Origin: JAAFIP01 sp043721235
GTDB taxonomy: Bacteria > Pseudomonadota > Gammaproteobacteria > Burkholderiales > Burkholderiaceae_C
Direction of reading: 5' to 3'
Length of the DNA stretch: 43,198 nucleotides
Assembly (NCBI GenBank): GCA_043721235.1
Contig: JAYSRE010000041.1
Coordinates: 1-43,198, forward strand
How positions within the stretch are numbered: position 1 is the stretch's first letter; every line of letters starts with the position of its first letter. Position numbers and translations under genes: made by a program. The notes beneath the pieces were generated by a model that worked only from the letters and a program-made list of their open reading frames with translations, had not been told where the DNA came from and searched no databases. Below are positions 1 through 7,904 of the stretch, one piece after another.

Positions 1-281
1 TTTTGTGCGTGACTGAGTTGACTCAGATCGGGTAAGCTTGGCATAGCCTCGATTGTTGCTCCTTTTGTTGTAGCGCGCAAGAGGGAGCTGAGTAGTTACT
101 TGCGCTGGGCCACAGCGCAATAGGGTGGCTTACAGTGCAGTGCAGTGTGGCGGCATATTCAACCTTACAAAACTATTAATTTAATAGCAAACTATTGATT
201 ATTTCCTTGGGCGATAGGGCTATTTTGTATAGAAATGGGTGCCAAAAAGCACGCTGGGCAAGCCGCCATTGCAGCCAGCGC
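1..281. other. Non-coding left edge with one dispersed repeat copy
   Basis: I recognise no gene here. The CoA-binding gene to the right ends at 282 on the minus strand, so this is downstream flank. The only structured item is a copy of the dispersed ~50-bp repeat at about 169-226. Short ORFs that cross it on the plus strand have no family resemblance and run antisense to the CoA-binding gene. Confidence 0.5.
169..226 (-). repeat. Dispersed ~50-bp repeat, copy 1
   Basis: The plus strand carries ATTTCCTTGGGCGATAGGGC at 201-220, preceded by an AT-rich arm at 169-200. It matches the reverse complement of the family core GCCCAAGGAAATGCTG found elsewhere in the window. The copy is intergenic and its AT-rich arm is degenerate. 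Confidence 0.75.
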
Positions 282-737
282 TCAGCCTACAAGCTGGCGG
301 TGGTCAATCTTGATGCAGCGGTTTTGCACCACCTGCAGGCCCGCTGCTGCTGCAAGGGCTGCCGCCCCAGCGTGCGCAATGCCCAGCTGCATCCACACCG
401 CACCTGCGTCCCAGGCTATGGCCTCGTCTACCACCGGGGGTACGTCGCCACTGTTGCGGAAAATATTCACAATATCAATGCGCTGGCCCGCTGGCAAGCA
501 CTGGGCCGCTAGCGCCAAAGATGCATGGCACACCTCGCCCCATAGTCGCGGCGCACCCAGGCCTGCCACCACCGGGTTGACGGGCAGCACCCGGTACCCC
601 GCCGCCTGCAGGTACTGCGCCACTTGGTAGCTGTCCCGGTGCGGCTTAGGGCTCAGGCCTACGATGGCAATAGTGCGCGCTTGGCGCAGCAAAAGGGCCA
701 TAGACTGCGCTGTTGGGGTGCTGCCATGGTCATCCAT
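282..737 (-). CDS. CoA-binding domain protein (YccU-like)
   Basis: This 151-residue protein looks like a single Rossmann-type CoA-binding domain. The N-terminal stretch TIAIVGLSPKPHRDSYQVA (about residues 22-40) is the typical nucleotide/CoA-binding loop of YccU-like proteins. RVLPVNP and the later IDIVNIFRNSGDVPPVVDEAI segment also fit the family. Its length is normal for a stand-alone member. The biochemical role of these proteins is not established; they resemble the CoA-binding domain of succinyl-CoA synthetase alpha. It starts 26 bp after the methyltransferase stop on the same strand, so it could be co-transcribed with the restriction-modification genes, although no functional link is evident. 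Confidence 0.85.
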   Translation of the reverse strand: MDDHGSTPTAQSMALLLRQARTIAIVGLSPKPHRDSYQVAQYLQAAGYRVLPVNPVVAGLGAPRLWGEVCHASLALAAQCLPAGQRIDIVNIFRNSGDVPPVVDEAIAWDAGAVWMQLGIAHAGAAALAAAAGLQVVQNRCIKIDHRQLVG

Positions 738-763
738 GGCCGTCCTCAGTCAGTGTTTTGCGC

Positions 764-1762
764 TCAAGACGCAACGGGCGTTGGTTTGGCACCATAGCGC
801 TTGCGCGGTTCAAAAAGCTGGTTTTGGTATGCCACACCCAGCGCGCAAGGTACATCTAACTGGTCAATATAAGCCGCCAAATGCTTGGCCACGTATTCGG
901 CCAGCTTGACAGGCACGGCATTGCCCAGCACCTGCTCCACGTCAGTTTTGCAGCCTGGCAGCTTGAATGCTGCTGGAAAGGTTTGGATTCGCGCCCGCTC
1001 GTGCGTGGTAAGGCTGCGCAGGGCTGCGCTTAGCGCAACAGTGTCGCCGTCGTGCCCAGGGTAGCCACGCGGGATCGGGCGGTTCACCCCGCGAATGGTG
1101 GGGCTGGGCTCATCGACACTGAAAATGCCGCGCCGCGCGTAGGAGCGCGGGTGGCGGTAGTAATGTTCAAACGGCAAGCGGTTGCGAAAATACTTGCGCA
1201 AAGTCATGGGTTCACTGCTTAAACCCTTGTCTAGTGCCGAATCTAAAAAGCCATCGCGTTCGTCCAACGAGCCTACCACAATCAAACGCTTGCGCAACTG
1301 CGGTGCACCGCAGTAGGCCGCATCGAGTACCTTGATGGTCAAGCCATAGCCGGCATTTTTAAATACCGTCAGCGCAGTTTTAAAAGTTTGTGATGTAGCT
1401 GCACGGGCTACATTTTCCATCAGGAAGAAGCGCGGCTTGCAGCGTGCCACCACGTTGGCAAACGACATCGTCAAACTGGCGCGTCCCATGCCCTCATCAC
1501 GCTTGCCCGCGCTGGAGAAATCTTGGCATGGAGGGCCGCCCATGATCATGTCGGGCTGGTAGCCCTGAATCAGCTGGGCTGCTTTGTATTCCTCGCTGAG
1601 GTCTAGATTAATCACTGGATGGTCCGTAAAGTTGGCCTCGTACACCGCCACTGCGGGCTTCCAGTTCTCAAAGGCTGCCACCACCTCAAAGCCCGCTTGG
1701 GTAAACCCCAAACTCAGCCCACCACCACCGGCAAATAAATCAACTACACGAATACCCATCAT
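764..1762 (-). CDS. DNA (cytosine-5) methyltransferase of a type II R-M system
   Basis: This 332-residue protein transfers methyl groups from SAM to cytosine C5. The C5-MTase motifs appear in order: motif I VDLFAGGGGLSLGF (about 7-20), motif IV GGPPCQDFSSAG with catalytic Cys79, motif VI ENV (116-118), motif VIII QLRKR (155-159), and the C-terminal GNAVPV motif X. The region between VIII and X is the target-recognition domain. The start overlaps the stop of the upstream endonuclease gene in an ATGA junction, so the two are translationally coupled. Its job is to protect host sites from that nuclease. If the partner is a true HindVP homologue, the shared site would be GRCGYC; that is inferred, since specificity cannot be read from the sequence. 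Confidence 0.93.
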   Translation of the reverse strand: MMGIRVVDLFAGGGGLSLGFTQAGFEVVAAFENWKPAVAVYEANFTDHPVINLDLSEEYKAAQLIQGYQPDMIMGGPPCQDFSSAGKRDEGMGRASLTMSFANVVARCKPRFFLMENVARAATSQTFKTALTVFKNAGYGLTIKVLDAAYCGAPQLRKRLIVVGSLDERDGFLDSALDKGLSSEPMTLRKYFRNRLPFEHYYRHPRSYARRGIFSVDEPSPTIRGVNRPIPRGYPGHDGDTVALSAALRSLTTHERARIQTFPAAFKLPGCKTDVEQVLGNAVPVKLAEYVAKHLAAYIDQLDVPCALGVAYQNQLFEPRKRYGAKPTPVAS

Positions 1763-2835
1763 GCACCTTCAAATAAGTCGTTAGAAAAATACAAAATTGC
1801 ATCAAACCGACGCTCGGGACTGAGGAATTTTTGCCCTCCGCCCAAAATAATGTTTTTAATTTCGTCCTTGCCAATGACGGGCTGGGTCAAACGCGCACAG
1901 GCCATCAGTGTGCGTGACTTGGTGCCCGAAATTGCAAATTCTTTGTCATTTTGGTGGTCATAGGTCATGCCATCGTAAATAGGCGCTTGGTACACCTTGT
2001 CTGCACGTGAACGCTCGTAAATAAAACGCGATAGCCTGAGCGCCGCGCGAAGCTGGCGAGAAACAGTGTGGCCCATCGCTGCATTGCGTGCAGAATCTAA
2101 AAATAAATGCGCTAAAGCAAAGTCACTCCAGACAAAAATATCCAAGCATTGGTTGGCAAGTACGGGAGATTTGCCTACCGTTTTCCAAATAGGTTGCATT
2201 AACAACGGTGTTTGCAAAGTAGAGAACTCATTGAGGAAGCGCTCCAGCGCGGCGACTGCAGCAGGGGCAACTGCCAGCATTTCAGATTTGGAATCCCAGT
2301 TGCGTACTTTTGCCAGCGCAGGCTCGAAAATATCACGCACGCGTTTGCGTTGTGCATCAACCGACTGGGCCATAGACAGGGCCATGTACCGCGTGGTGGC
2401 GCTGCGAATGACCAGCTCAGCGCCATACTGATCTTCAGATAACGCTTCGGTGGTGTTGTCAGGCAGTGTAGTGAGCTTGATCTCTAATGGCTTAATCTGC
2501 GCATCGCGCGTGCCTGCGCATACAACCAAATCAATCGCGGGCAAGTCATCATGCACAAACTGGCGAAACGGCTCGTAACGTGTTTCAAATGAAAAATAAA
2601 GCGCTTTGTCAGGCAGCGAGCTGCCCAAAACTTGGTCTAAGCCAAGTTCGGACACCAGGGTGGTTTTTTCATTTTTGTACTGAACATACATTAACGGAAG
2701 GTCACGCGACCGCATGTAGCAAGCCAAGGCTACCGGAAACGCTGAATTAAACTGATTTTTTCCCCAATAGTAAGCGTCTGCAAAATTGCGGTTGCTGTGG
2801 GTAATGCCAAACAAAGAAGGAAGTGCAGCGTTCAT
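1759..2835 (-). CDS. HindVP-family type II restriction endonuclease
   Basis: This 358-residue protein is the likely restriction partner of the adjacent methyltransferase. Its N-terminus, with SLFGITHSNRNFADAYYWGK and NQFNSAFP, resembles HindVP-type enzymes as I remember them. A PD-(D/E)xK-like catalytic core is visible: Asp102 in AIDLVV and Glu118-x-Lys120 in PLEIKLTTLPDNTT, followed by LSEDQYGAELVIR, which also fits the family. HindVP recognises GRCGYC; whether this enzyme does is inference. The gene comes first in the pair and ends in an ATGA overlap with the methyltransferase start. It appears intact. A profile search against the RE_HindVP family would settle the assignment. Confidence 0.8.
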   Translation of the reverse strand: MNAALPSLFGITHSNRNFADAYYWGKNQFNSAFPVALACYMRSRDLPLMYVQYKNEKTTLVSELGLDQVLGSSLPDKALYFSFETRYEPFRQFVHDDLPAIDLVVCAGTRDAQIKPLEIKLTTLPDNTTEALSEDQYGAELVIRSATTRYMALSMAQSVDAQRKRVRDIFEPALAKVRNWDSKSEMLAVAPAAVAALERFLNEFSTLQTPLLMQPIWKTVGKSPVLANQCLDIFVWSDFALAHLFLDSARNAAMGHTVSRQLRAALRLSRFIYERSRADKVYQAPIYDGMTYDHQNDKEFAISGTKSRTLMACARLTQPVIGKDEIKNIILGGGQKFLSPERRFDAILYFSNDLFEGA

Positions 2836-2903
2836 GTAGCTGATATTTTATACAGCTTTGTGGTGTTGTGGCAGCTAAATTAAAGACCGCATCGGGAACT
2901 GCT

Positions 2904-3521
2904 TTAAGACTTGTACTTCACCGAGCACCCATACGGCTTGGTATTGGCGGCGCTGATCGGTTTGCCTGCCAGTGTCTCCGTCAGCGATTGTTTGATGTAG
3001 TTGGTGGCCAGTTTGATGTCTTCGGGGCGCGCGCTGGCGATGCTGTCGATGCCGCCTGCGTAGACCAGCAGGCCTTGGGGGCTGACGATATACATGTGCG
3101 GGGTGGTACGGGCGGCGTAAAGTTGGCCGATTTTGCCGCTCTCGTCCATCAGGGTGTGGGTGGCGGGGGCTTTTTGCTCGGTCATCCACGCTTGCAGGGC
3201 GGCCGGGGCCAGGTAGTCGGGATGGCCGGTATCGGTAGAGTTGATGGCCAGCCACACCACGCCGTTGCCGGTGGCATCTTTTTGGGTGGACTGCATATTG
3301 CCCACGCCATAGTGTTTGCGCACATAGGGGCAGCCGGGGTTAACCCACTCTAGCACCACAGTTTTGCCTTTGAAGTCGGCTAAGTTAACCGTTTTGCCCA
3401 GTGTGTTGACAGCCGAAAACTCGGGGGCTTTTTGGCCTACCGCAGCGCCAGCATAGGCAGGCGCTACGGCTAACACTGCAGCCAGGGCAATGGGGGTTAC
3501 AACCAGGTGGCGACGCAGCAT
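2904..3521 (-). CDS. Exported redoxin-domain protein (PRX-like, one active-site Cys)
   Basis: I start this at 3521, where AAGGAG sits just upstream; an in-frame ATG at 3560 has no such signal. The 205-residue product begins with a signal peptide (MLRRHL, then an Ala/Val-rich core ending AYAGA). The mature part is an AhpC/TSA-thioredoxin fold: QKAPEFSAVNTLGKTVNLAD, then EWVNPGCPYVRKHYG. The usual CxxC is reduced to Cys64-Pro-Tyr-Val, and the only other cysteine is near the C-terminus (KPYGCSV). This matches the PRX-like group with a CPYVxKH motif, whose substrate is unknown. The gene lies 45 bp after dsbD on the same strand, so DsbD may be its periplasmic electron donor (inference). Confidence 0.85.
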   Translation of the reverse strand: MLRRHLVVTPIALAAVLAVAPAYAGAAVGQKAPEFSAVNTLGKTVNLADFKGKTVVLEWVNPGCPYVRKHYGVGNMQSTQKDATGNGVVWLAINSTDTGHPDYLAPAALQAWMTEQKAPATHTLMDESGKIGQLYAARTTPHMYIVSPQGLLVYAGGIDSIASARPEDIKLATNYIKQSLTETLAGKPISAANTKPYGCSVKYKS

Positions 3522-3566
3522 AGCAAACTCCTTGGGTTTTAAAAAGCGTTCATTGAACAATGCGGT

Positions 3567-5912
3567 TTACAGTTTGGCAATGGCAGCGCGCAGGTCGGCC
3601 ACGCTGAGTATTTCTGACATCACCACAGGGGCTTGTCCTGGCTTGTACAGCACGTAGACCGGCACGCCTTGGCGGCCCAGTGCGGCCAAAGCAGCGGTGA
3701 TGGCGGGGTCACGCCGGGTCCAGTCGGCGCGCAGGCGCTGCACTTTTTTAGCGTCCAGGTCCGCCAGCACGGCAGCATTGCTCAGGGTGGTGGTTTTGTT
3801 GTACTGACAGGTTACGCACCACGCGGCGGTAAAGTCTACAAACACGGGCCGGCCTTGGGCCAGCACTTGCTCTACTTTGCCTGGCTCCCAGGCTTGCCAG
3901 CCGCTGGCCTGCGGCGCAGCCGTGGTGGCAGGCGAGTTTTGGGTAATCAATGAGCCTGTCGCCCAAAGAAATGCTGCACAAGCAGCTATGGAAAGTGTAG
4001 TAAGCACCAAGCGGGCACGCCCGCGCAGCGACAGCGCCCACACCAGCATGCTGATACCCACTAGCAGCAGCAGCAGGGCCGCAGCACCGTCAATGCCGCT
4101 TTGCTGGCCCAGCACCCACACCAGCCAGGCCGTGGTGGCAAACATGGGAAAGGCCATGGCTTTTTTGAACACGTCCATCCACGCCCCGGGGCGCGGCAGC
4201 AGGCGCGCTACCACCGGGACGACACTGGCCAGCAAATACGGCAAGGCCATGCCGATGCCTAAAAATGCAAACACTGCCAGCGCCTGCCAGGCAGGCAAGC
4301 CCAACGCAAAACCCAGCGACGCGCCCATAAACGGTGCGGTGCAGGGCGACGCAATGGCCACGGCCAGCACCCCCGACAAAAATGCATCGATTTGCGGGTT
4401 TTTGGCCTGCAAAGTGGCCAAGCTGGACGGCAGCACGCTGGCAAACTCAAACACGCCCATCAAATTAAGCCCCAGCACCGTAAACAGCACGGCCAGCACG
4501 GCCACCACGGCAGGCGACTGCAACTGAAAGCCCCAGCCCAGCGCCTCGCCCCCTGCGCGCAGGGCCAGCATCAGGCCGCCCAGCGCCACAAAGCTGAGCA
4601 CCACGCCCACCGTGTAGGCCACACCGCTGGCGGCCAGAGTGGGGTTGCCGCCCCAACGGTGCCGGGCGCTGGTGCCCAAGCGGGTGCCCAAGCTAGTGCC
4701 AGCGGTGCGGCTGCCCAGCTGGGCCTGCTGGGTAAACCCCATTACCTTGATGGCCAGCACCGGAAACACGCAGGGCATCAGGTTCAAAATCAACCCGCCC
4801 AGCAAAGCCAACAGCAGTGCACTCAGCAGGCCCAGCGCACTGGCAGGCCCGGCCCCAAGCGGTGCCCATGGCGCACCTGATGCATCTACCGGTGCTTGCT
4901 GGCTGGCCGCATTGGCTTTGAGCGCGGTGTCTAGCGCAGGCGGCACCAGGGCAGGTGGTGCCACCGGCAACCATGACCCCAACACCGCAGCCTCACTGCG
5001 GTAGGCGAATGTGCCGTCTTGTGTGGCCAGCACAATGGGCATTACCGTGGGGCTGGCACTGCGCTGGGCCGACAGCGGCACCAGCGCTGTCCACACCGCA
5101 CCCTGGGGCCCGCTCCAGGTTTGAGTCCAGTCTTTGTTTAAAGTGGTCGCGTTGTGCAGTACCTCGGCAGTTTCGGGGAAAAGCTGCAAGGTTTGGCCGC
5201 GCAGCGTAGCGGGCAGGCCCGCCACGCTGAACTGCAACGTGCCCGCCACGGTTTGCACTTGTTCTTTGGTGCTGGCCACGATGGTGGCGGTGCTGGCGGG
5301 CGCTGCACCTTTTTCACTGCGGGGCAGCTCAACTGGCGATGCCGCCTTCGCAGCCTCAAACGCCGCCCGGGCTAGAGCGGTGGAGCCCTGAATGGGTATT
5401 TGCAGCGCAAACTCGCCTTCCTCAGGAATGCACTCTTTTTTGCATACCAACCACACTGCTTTGAGCTTGATGTCCAGCGTGCTGCCCAGCAGTCCAGGCT
5501 GGTACAACGGGCTGATCTCCAGGGGCACCGGCAGGAGCACGGTGTTCTCGTAGCCATAGTTGGCCAGCGTGCCAATAGGGATCTTCTTGGGCGTAGACCA
5601 TTGCAGCTCCCCCGCAGACACGCCTGCGGGCAGCGTCCACTGCAGATCGGTAGGCTGGCCCGAGTCGCCCGAGTTTTTCCAGTAGGTGTGCCATTCTGGC
5701 TGGTGGGTAATTTGCAGGCCCACCATCACCTGCTTGCCCGGCCCCACGCCGTCGGGGGCATAGGCCATCAGCTGGGCCACCACTTGGGGCGTTGTCACCA
5801 CGGATTTGGCCGTACTTATAGATAGGTTTTGGGCTGTCGCCCAAGGAAATGCTGCATATGCAGCTATTAAAATAATAGTACTTAAAAAACTGCGGCGAAA
5901 TGGTTGAAGCAT
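3567..5912 (-). CDS. dsbD: Thiol:disulfide interchange protein DsbD (ScsB-like)
   Basis: The protein moves electrons from cytoplasmic thioredoxin across the inner membrane to periplasmic thiol proteins. I chose the start at 5912 (781 residues) because it gives a clean signal peptide, MLQPFRRSF followed by a hydrophobic core; an in-frame ATG at 6002 would bury it. The order is: periplasmic DsbD_N-like domain (about 30-340); a multi-helix membrane domain with redox cysteines in LMPCVFPVLA (about 380) and ASPCTAPFMG (about 523); and a C-terminal thioredoxin domain with WCVTC near 700. Two copies of the dispersed repeat lie in frame, one encoding the signal-peptide core and one encoding the last hydrophobic segment before the thioredoxin domain. 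The redoxin gene follows downstream. Confidence 0.93.
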   Translation of the reverse strand: MLQPFRRSFLSTIILIAAYAAFPWATAQNLSISTAKSVVTTPQVVAQLMAYAPDGVGPGKQVMVGLQITHQPEWHTYWKNSGDSGQPTDLQWTLPAGVSAGELQWSTPKKIPIGTLANYGYENTVLLPVPLEISPLYQPGLLGSTLDIKLKAVWLVCKKECIPEEGEFALQIPIQGSTALARAAFEAAKAASPVELPRSEKGAAPASTATIVASTKEQVQTVAGTLQFSVAGLPATLRGQTLQLFPETAEVLHNATTLNKDWTQTWSGPQGAVWTALVPLSAQRSASPTVMPIVLATQDGTFAYRSEAAVLGSWLPVAPPALVPPALDTALKANAASQQAPVDASGAPWAPLGAGPASALGLLSALLLALLGGLILNLMPCVFPVLAIKVMGFTQQAQLGSRTAGTSLGTRLGTSARHRWGGNPTLAASGVAYTVGVVLSFVALGGLMLALRAGGEALGWGFQLQSPAVVAVLAVLFTVLGLNLMGVFEFASVLPSSLATLQAKNPQIDAFLSGVLAVAIASPCTAPFMGASLGFALGLPAWQALAVFAFLGIGMALPYLLASVVPVVARLLPRPGAWMDVFKKAMAFPMFATTAWLVWVLGQQSGIDGAAALLLLLVGISMLVWALSLRGRARLVLTTLSIAACAAFLWATGSLITQNSPATTAAPQASGWQAWEPGKVEQVLAQGRPVFVDFTAAWCVTCQYNKTTTLSNAAVLADLDAKKVQRLRADWTRRDPAITAALAALGRQGVPVYVLYKPGQAPVVMSEILSVADLRAAIAKL
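3952..3999 (+). repeat. Dispersed ~50-bp repeat, copy 2 (inside dsbD)
   Basis: The plus strand carries GAGCCTGTCGCCCAAAGAAA then TGCTGCACAAGCAGCTAT, one base off the family core. On the minus strand, in the dsbD frame, it encodes AACAAFLWATG. That is part of the hydrophobic stretch just before the linker to the thioredoxin domain. Confidence 0.8.
5828..5880 (+). repeat. Dispersed ~50-bp repeat, copy 3 (dsbD signal peptide)
   Basis: This is a near-perfect copy: GGGCTGTCGCCCAAGGAAAT (5831-5850), then GCTGCATATGCAGCTATTAA and an AT-rich tail. Read on the minus strand in the dsbD frame it encodes IIL-IAAYAAFPWATA, the hydrophobic core and probable cleavage region of the signal peptide. Confidence 0.88.
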
Positions 5913-6028
5913 AGGTGTTATCGACAGCGCACGGGCGCAGAAGTTCCGTTGTCTTGCTTGGCCCCCAGTTGTGTACAAGGGTTTACGCAATACGTTTGGC
6001 ATGAAAATCGCTTTAAACTTGGCATAAA

Positions 6029-6044
6029 TTGACCAATTGGTTAG
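6029..6044. promoter_or_regulatory. RutR-type operator in front of the ABC importer operon
   Basis: The sequence TTGACCAATTGGTTAG matches the RutR box TTGACCANNTGGTCAA in the whole left half and in five of seven right-half bases. It sits in the dsbD/ABC intergenic region, 72 bp before the ATPase start. A RutR-like TetR regulator is encoded at the far end of the same gene set. The box could serve as -35 (TTGACC) with TTTAAT at 6055-6060, but the 20-bp spacing is long. Confidence 0.65.
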
Positions 6045-6115
6045 CTTTTGTCTGTTTAATCTGTAGCCATCCTAACCGACGCACCCTTTTGAAGCGCACC
6101 ATAGCCTGCTGACCT

Positions 6116-6994
6116 ATGCCCAATTTTGCCTCTACTGCTTCATCTCTAGCCTCTTCTATGGTTTCATCTGCAGTGGTGCCAGCAGCGCTTATTTCAGACC
6201 AAGCCGGGAACCATGCCGGCGCACGCCGCGCTGTACAAGTGCGCCATGCCAGCGTGGTCTACCCCACGGCCGACGCACCGGTGCGCGCTTTAAGCCGTAT
6301 TGACCTGGACATTGCCGAGGGTGAGTTTGTCTCGCTGATTGGCCCCTCAGGCTGCGGCAAAACCACGCTCATGCGCGTGATTGCCGACCTGGAGCCCCTC
6401 AGTGAAGGCCAGGTGCTGGTCAACGGCGTGTCGCCACACAGTGCGCGGCTGGCCCGGGCGTATGGCTATGTGTTCCAGTCGCCTGCGCTGTTTCCGTGGC
6501 GCACGGTGCTGGCCAACGTGACCTTGCCGCTGCAAATTCAAGGCCATTCAACCACCCAGGCACGCGCCATAGCCACCGAATACCTGGCCCGCGTCAGCCT
6601 CACGGGCTTTGAAAATAAATACCCGTGGCAGCTCTCAGGCGGCATGCAGCAGCGGGTGTCGATTGCGCGGGCGCTGTCGTTTGAGCCTAAGCTGCTCATG
6701 ATGGACGAGCCATTTGGCGCGCTCGACGAGATTACCCGCGACCGTTTGAACGAGCAGCTGCAGCAGCTTTGGCTGCGGGAGCGGCGCACGGTGGTGTTTG
6801 TCACCCACTCAATTGCCGAAGCCGTGTATTTGTCCACCCGCATTGTGGTGATGTCCCCGCGCCCTGGCCGCATTGTCAAGGTCATTGCCTCCACTTTGCC
6901 CGACGAGCGGCATTTGGGCCTGCGCGACAGCGTCGAGTTCATGCAACTGGCCCACGAAGTGCGCGAGGCGCTGGCAGATGGCCACCATGACTAA
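6116..6994 (+). CDS. ABC importer ATP-binding protein (NitT/TauT-type)
   Basis: This 292-residue ATPase powers an inner-membrane importer formed with the two downstream permeases. All ABC motifs are intact: Walker A GPSGCGKTT (about 77-85), Q-loop VFQSPALFPW, signature LSGGMQQRVS, Walker B LLMMDEPFGALDE and H-loop VTHS. The first ~40 residues are low-complexity (Ser/Ala) and outside the domain. No Shine-Dalgarno is clear at 6116, so a downstream start such as 6158 is possible. It overlaps the first permease start by 17 bp. The RutR-like box upstream and the TetR gene downstream suggest a pyrimidine-type ligand; the motifs alone fit any taurine, nitrate or HMP-class ATPase. Confidence 0.9.
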   Translation: MPNFASTASSLASSMVSSAVVPAALISDQAGNHAGARRAVQVRHASVVYPTADAPVRALSRIDLDIAEGEFVSLIGPSGCGKTTLMRVIADLEPLSEGQVLVNGVSPHSARLARAYGYVFQSPALFPWRTVLANVTLPLQIQGHSTTQARAIATEYLARVSLTGFENKYPWQLSGGMQQRVSIARALSFEPKLLMMDEPFGALDEITRDRLNEQLQQLWLRERRTVVFVTHSIAEAVYLSTRIVVMSPRPGRIVKVIASTLPDERHLGLRDSVEFMQLAHEVREALADGHHD

Positions 6995-7904
6995 GGCCCT
7001 GGTTGTAAGCCCAAGCCCAAGCCCAAGCCTGGCCTCACGCTTAGGCCACCAGGGCCTGCCGATGGTGGTGGTGGTGTTGGCCGTGCTGCTGGCGTGGTAT
7101 GTGGCCGCTTGGGTGCTCAACGCGCCTGGTGCCATAGAACGCGTGCTGCCCAAAGACATGCCCTGGACTTGGCAAGACTTGCTGGCCGTGACCATGGCCA
7201 TGGAGCGCCCGGTCATGCCCGCACCCCACCAAGTGGCGCTCGACTTTACCTCCAGCCTGACCGACTGGCCCGTCGACTCGCCACGCAATTTGCTCTACCA
7301 CGTGGCCGTCACAGGCCAGTCTACGCTGGCCGGTTTTGTCATGGGCACCGCGCTGGGCTTGGTGCTGTCGGTAGCGATTGTGCATTCGCGCACACTTGAC
7401 CGCGCCCTGCTACCGTGGATAGTGGCCTCGCAAACCGTGCCGGTGCTGGCCATTGCGCCCATCGTGCTGGTGATTTTGGGCAGCTTGGGTTTTTCAGGCA
7501 TTGCGCCCAAGGCAGTCATTGCCATGTACCTGTGTTTTTTTCCTGTCACCGTGGCCATGGTGCAAGGCCTGCGTTCACCGCAAAAAATAGAAACCGAAAT
7601 GATGCACACCTACGCCGCCAGCCACTGGCAGGCGCTGTGGTTTTTGCGGCTGCCCGCCAGTTTGCCGTTTTTGTTTCCTGCTTTGCGGGTGGGCGTGGCT
7701 GCGGGCTTGGTAGGCGCTATGGTGGCTGAGCTGCCCACCGGCGCACAAGCAGGCTTGGGTGCGCGCCTGCTCACGGGGTCGTACTACGGCAACACAGTAC
7801 AGATTTGGTCGGCGCTGGTCATGTCTGCGCTGCTGGGCTTAGCGCTCACCTCCGCTGTAGCGTTGGCAGAGCGGCTGCTGCTGCACAACCGGGGGCGTGT
7901 ATGA
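6978..7904 (+). CDS. ABC importer permease 1 (BPD_transp_1)
   Basis: This 308-residue membrane protein has a first helix at PMVVVVLAVLLAWYVAAWVL, a periplasmic stretch, then a block of helices starting near GQSTLAGFVMGTALGLVLSV. The cytoplasmic coupling loop that contacts the ATPase is visible as MMHTYAASHWQALWFLRLPA, the EAA-like signature. I start it at 6978 because GAGG lies about nine bases upstream; 6987 is an alternative in the same frame. It overlaps the ATPase end and, in an ATGA junction, the next permease. A stretch of Ser-Pro repeats near the N-terminus is low-complexity. It probably forms a heterodimer with permease 2. Confidence 0.88.
   Translation: MATMTKALVVSPSPSPSLASRLGHQGLPMVVVVLAVLLAWYVAAWVLNAPGAIERVLPKDMPWTWQDLLAVTMAMERPVMPAPHQVALDFTSSLTDWPVDSPRNLLYHVAVTGQSTLAGFVMGTALGLVLSVAIVHSRTLDRALLPWIVASQTVPVLAIAPIVLVILGSLGFSGIAPKAVIAMYLCFFPVTVAMVQGLRSPQKIETEMMHTYAASHWQALWFLRLPASLPFLFPALRVGVAAGLVGAMVAELPTGAQAGLGARLLTGSYYGNTVQIWSALVMSALLGLALTSAVALAERLLLHNRGRV

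Noticed and set aside
860..880. TGGTCAATATAAGCC as a second RutR box
   Set aside because: It lies inside the methyltransferase gene and has only one half-site.
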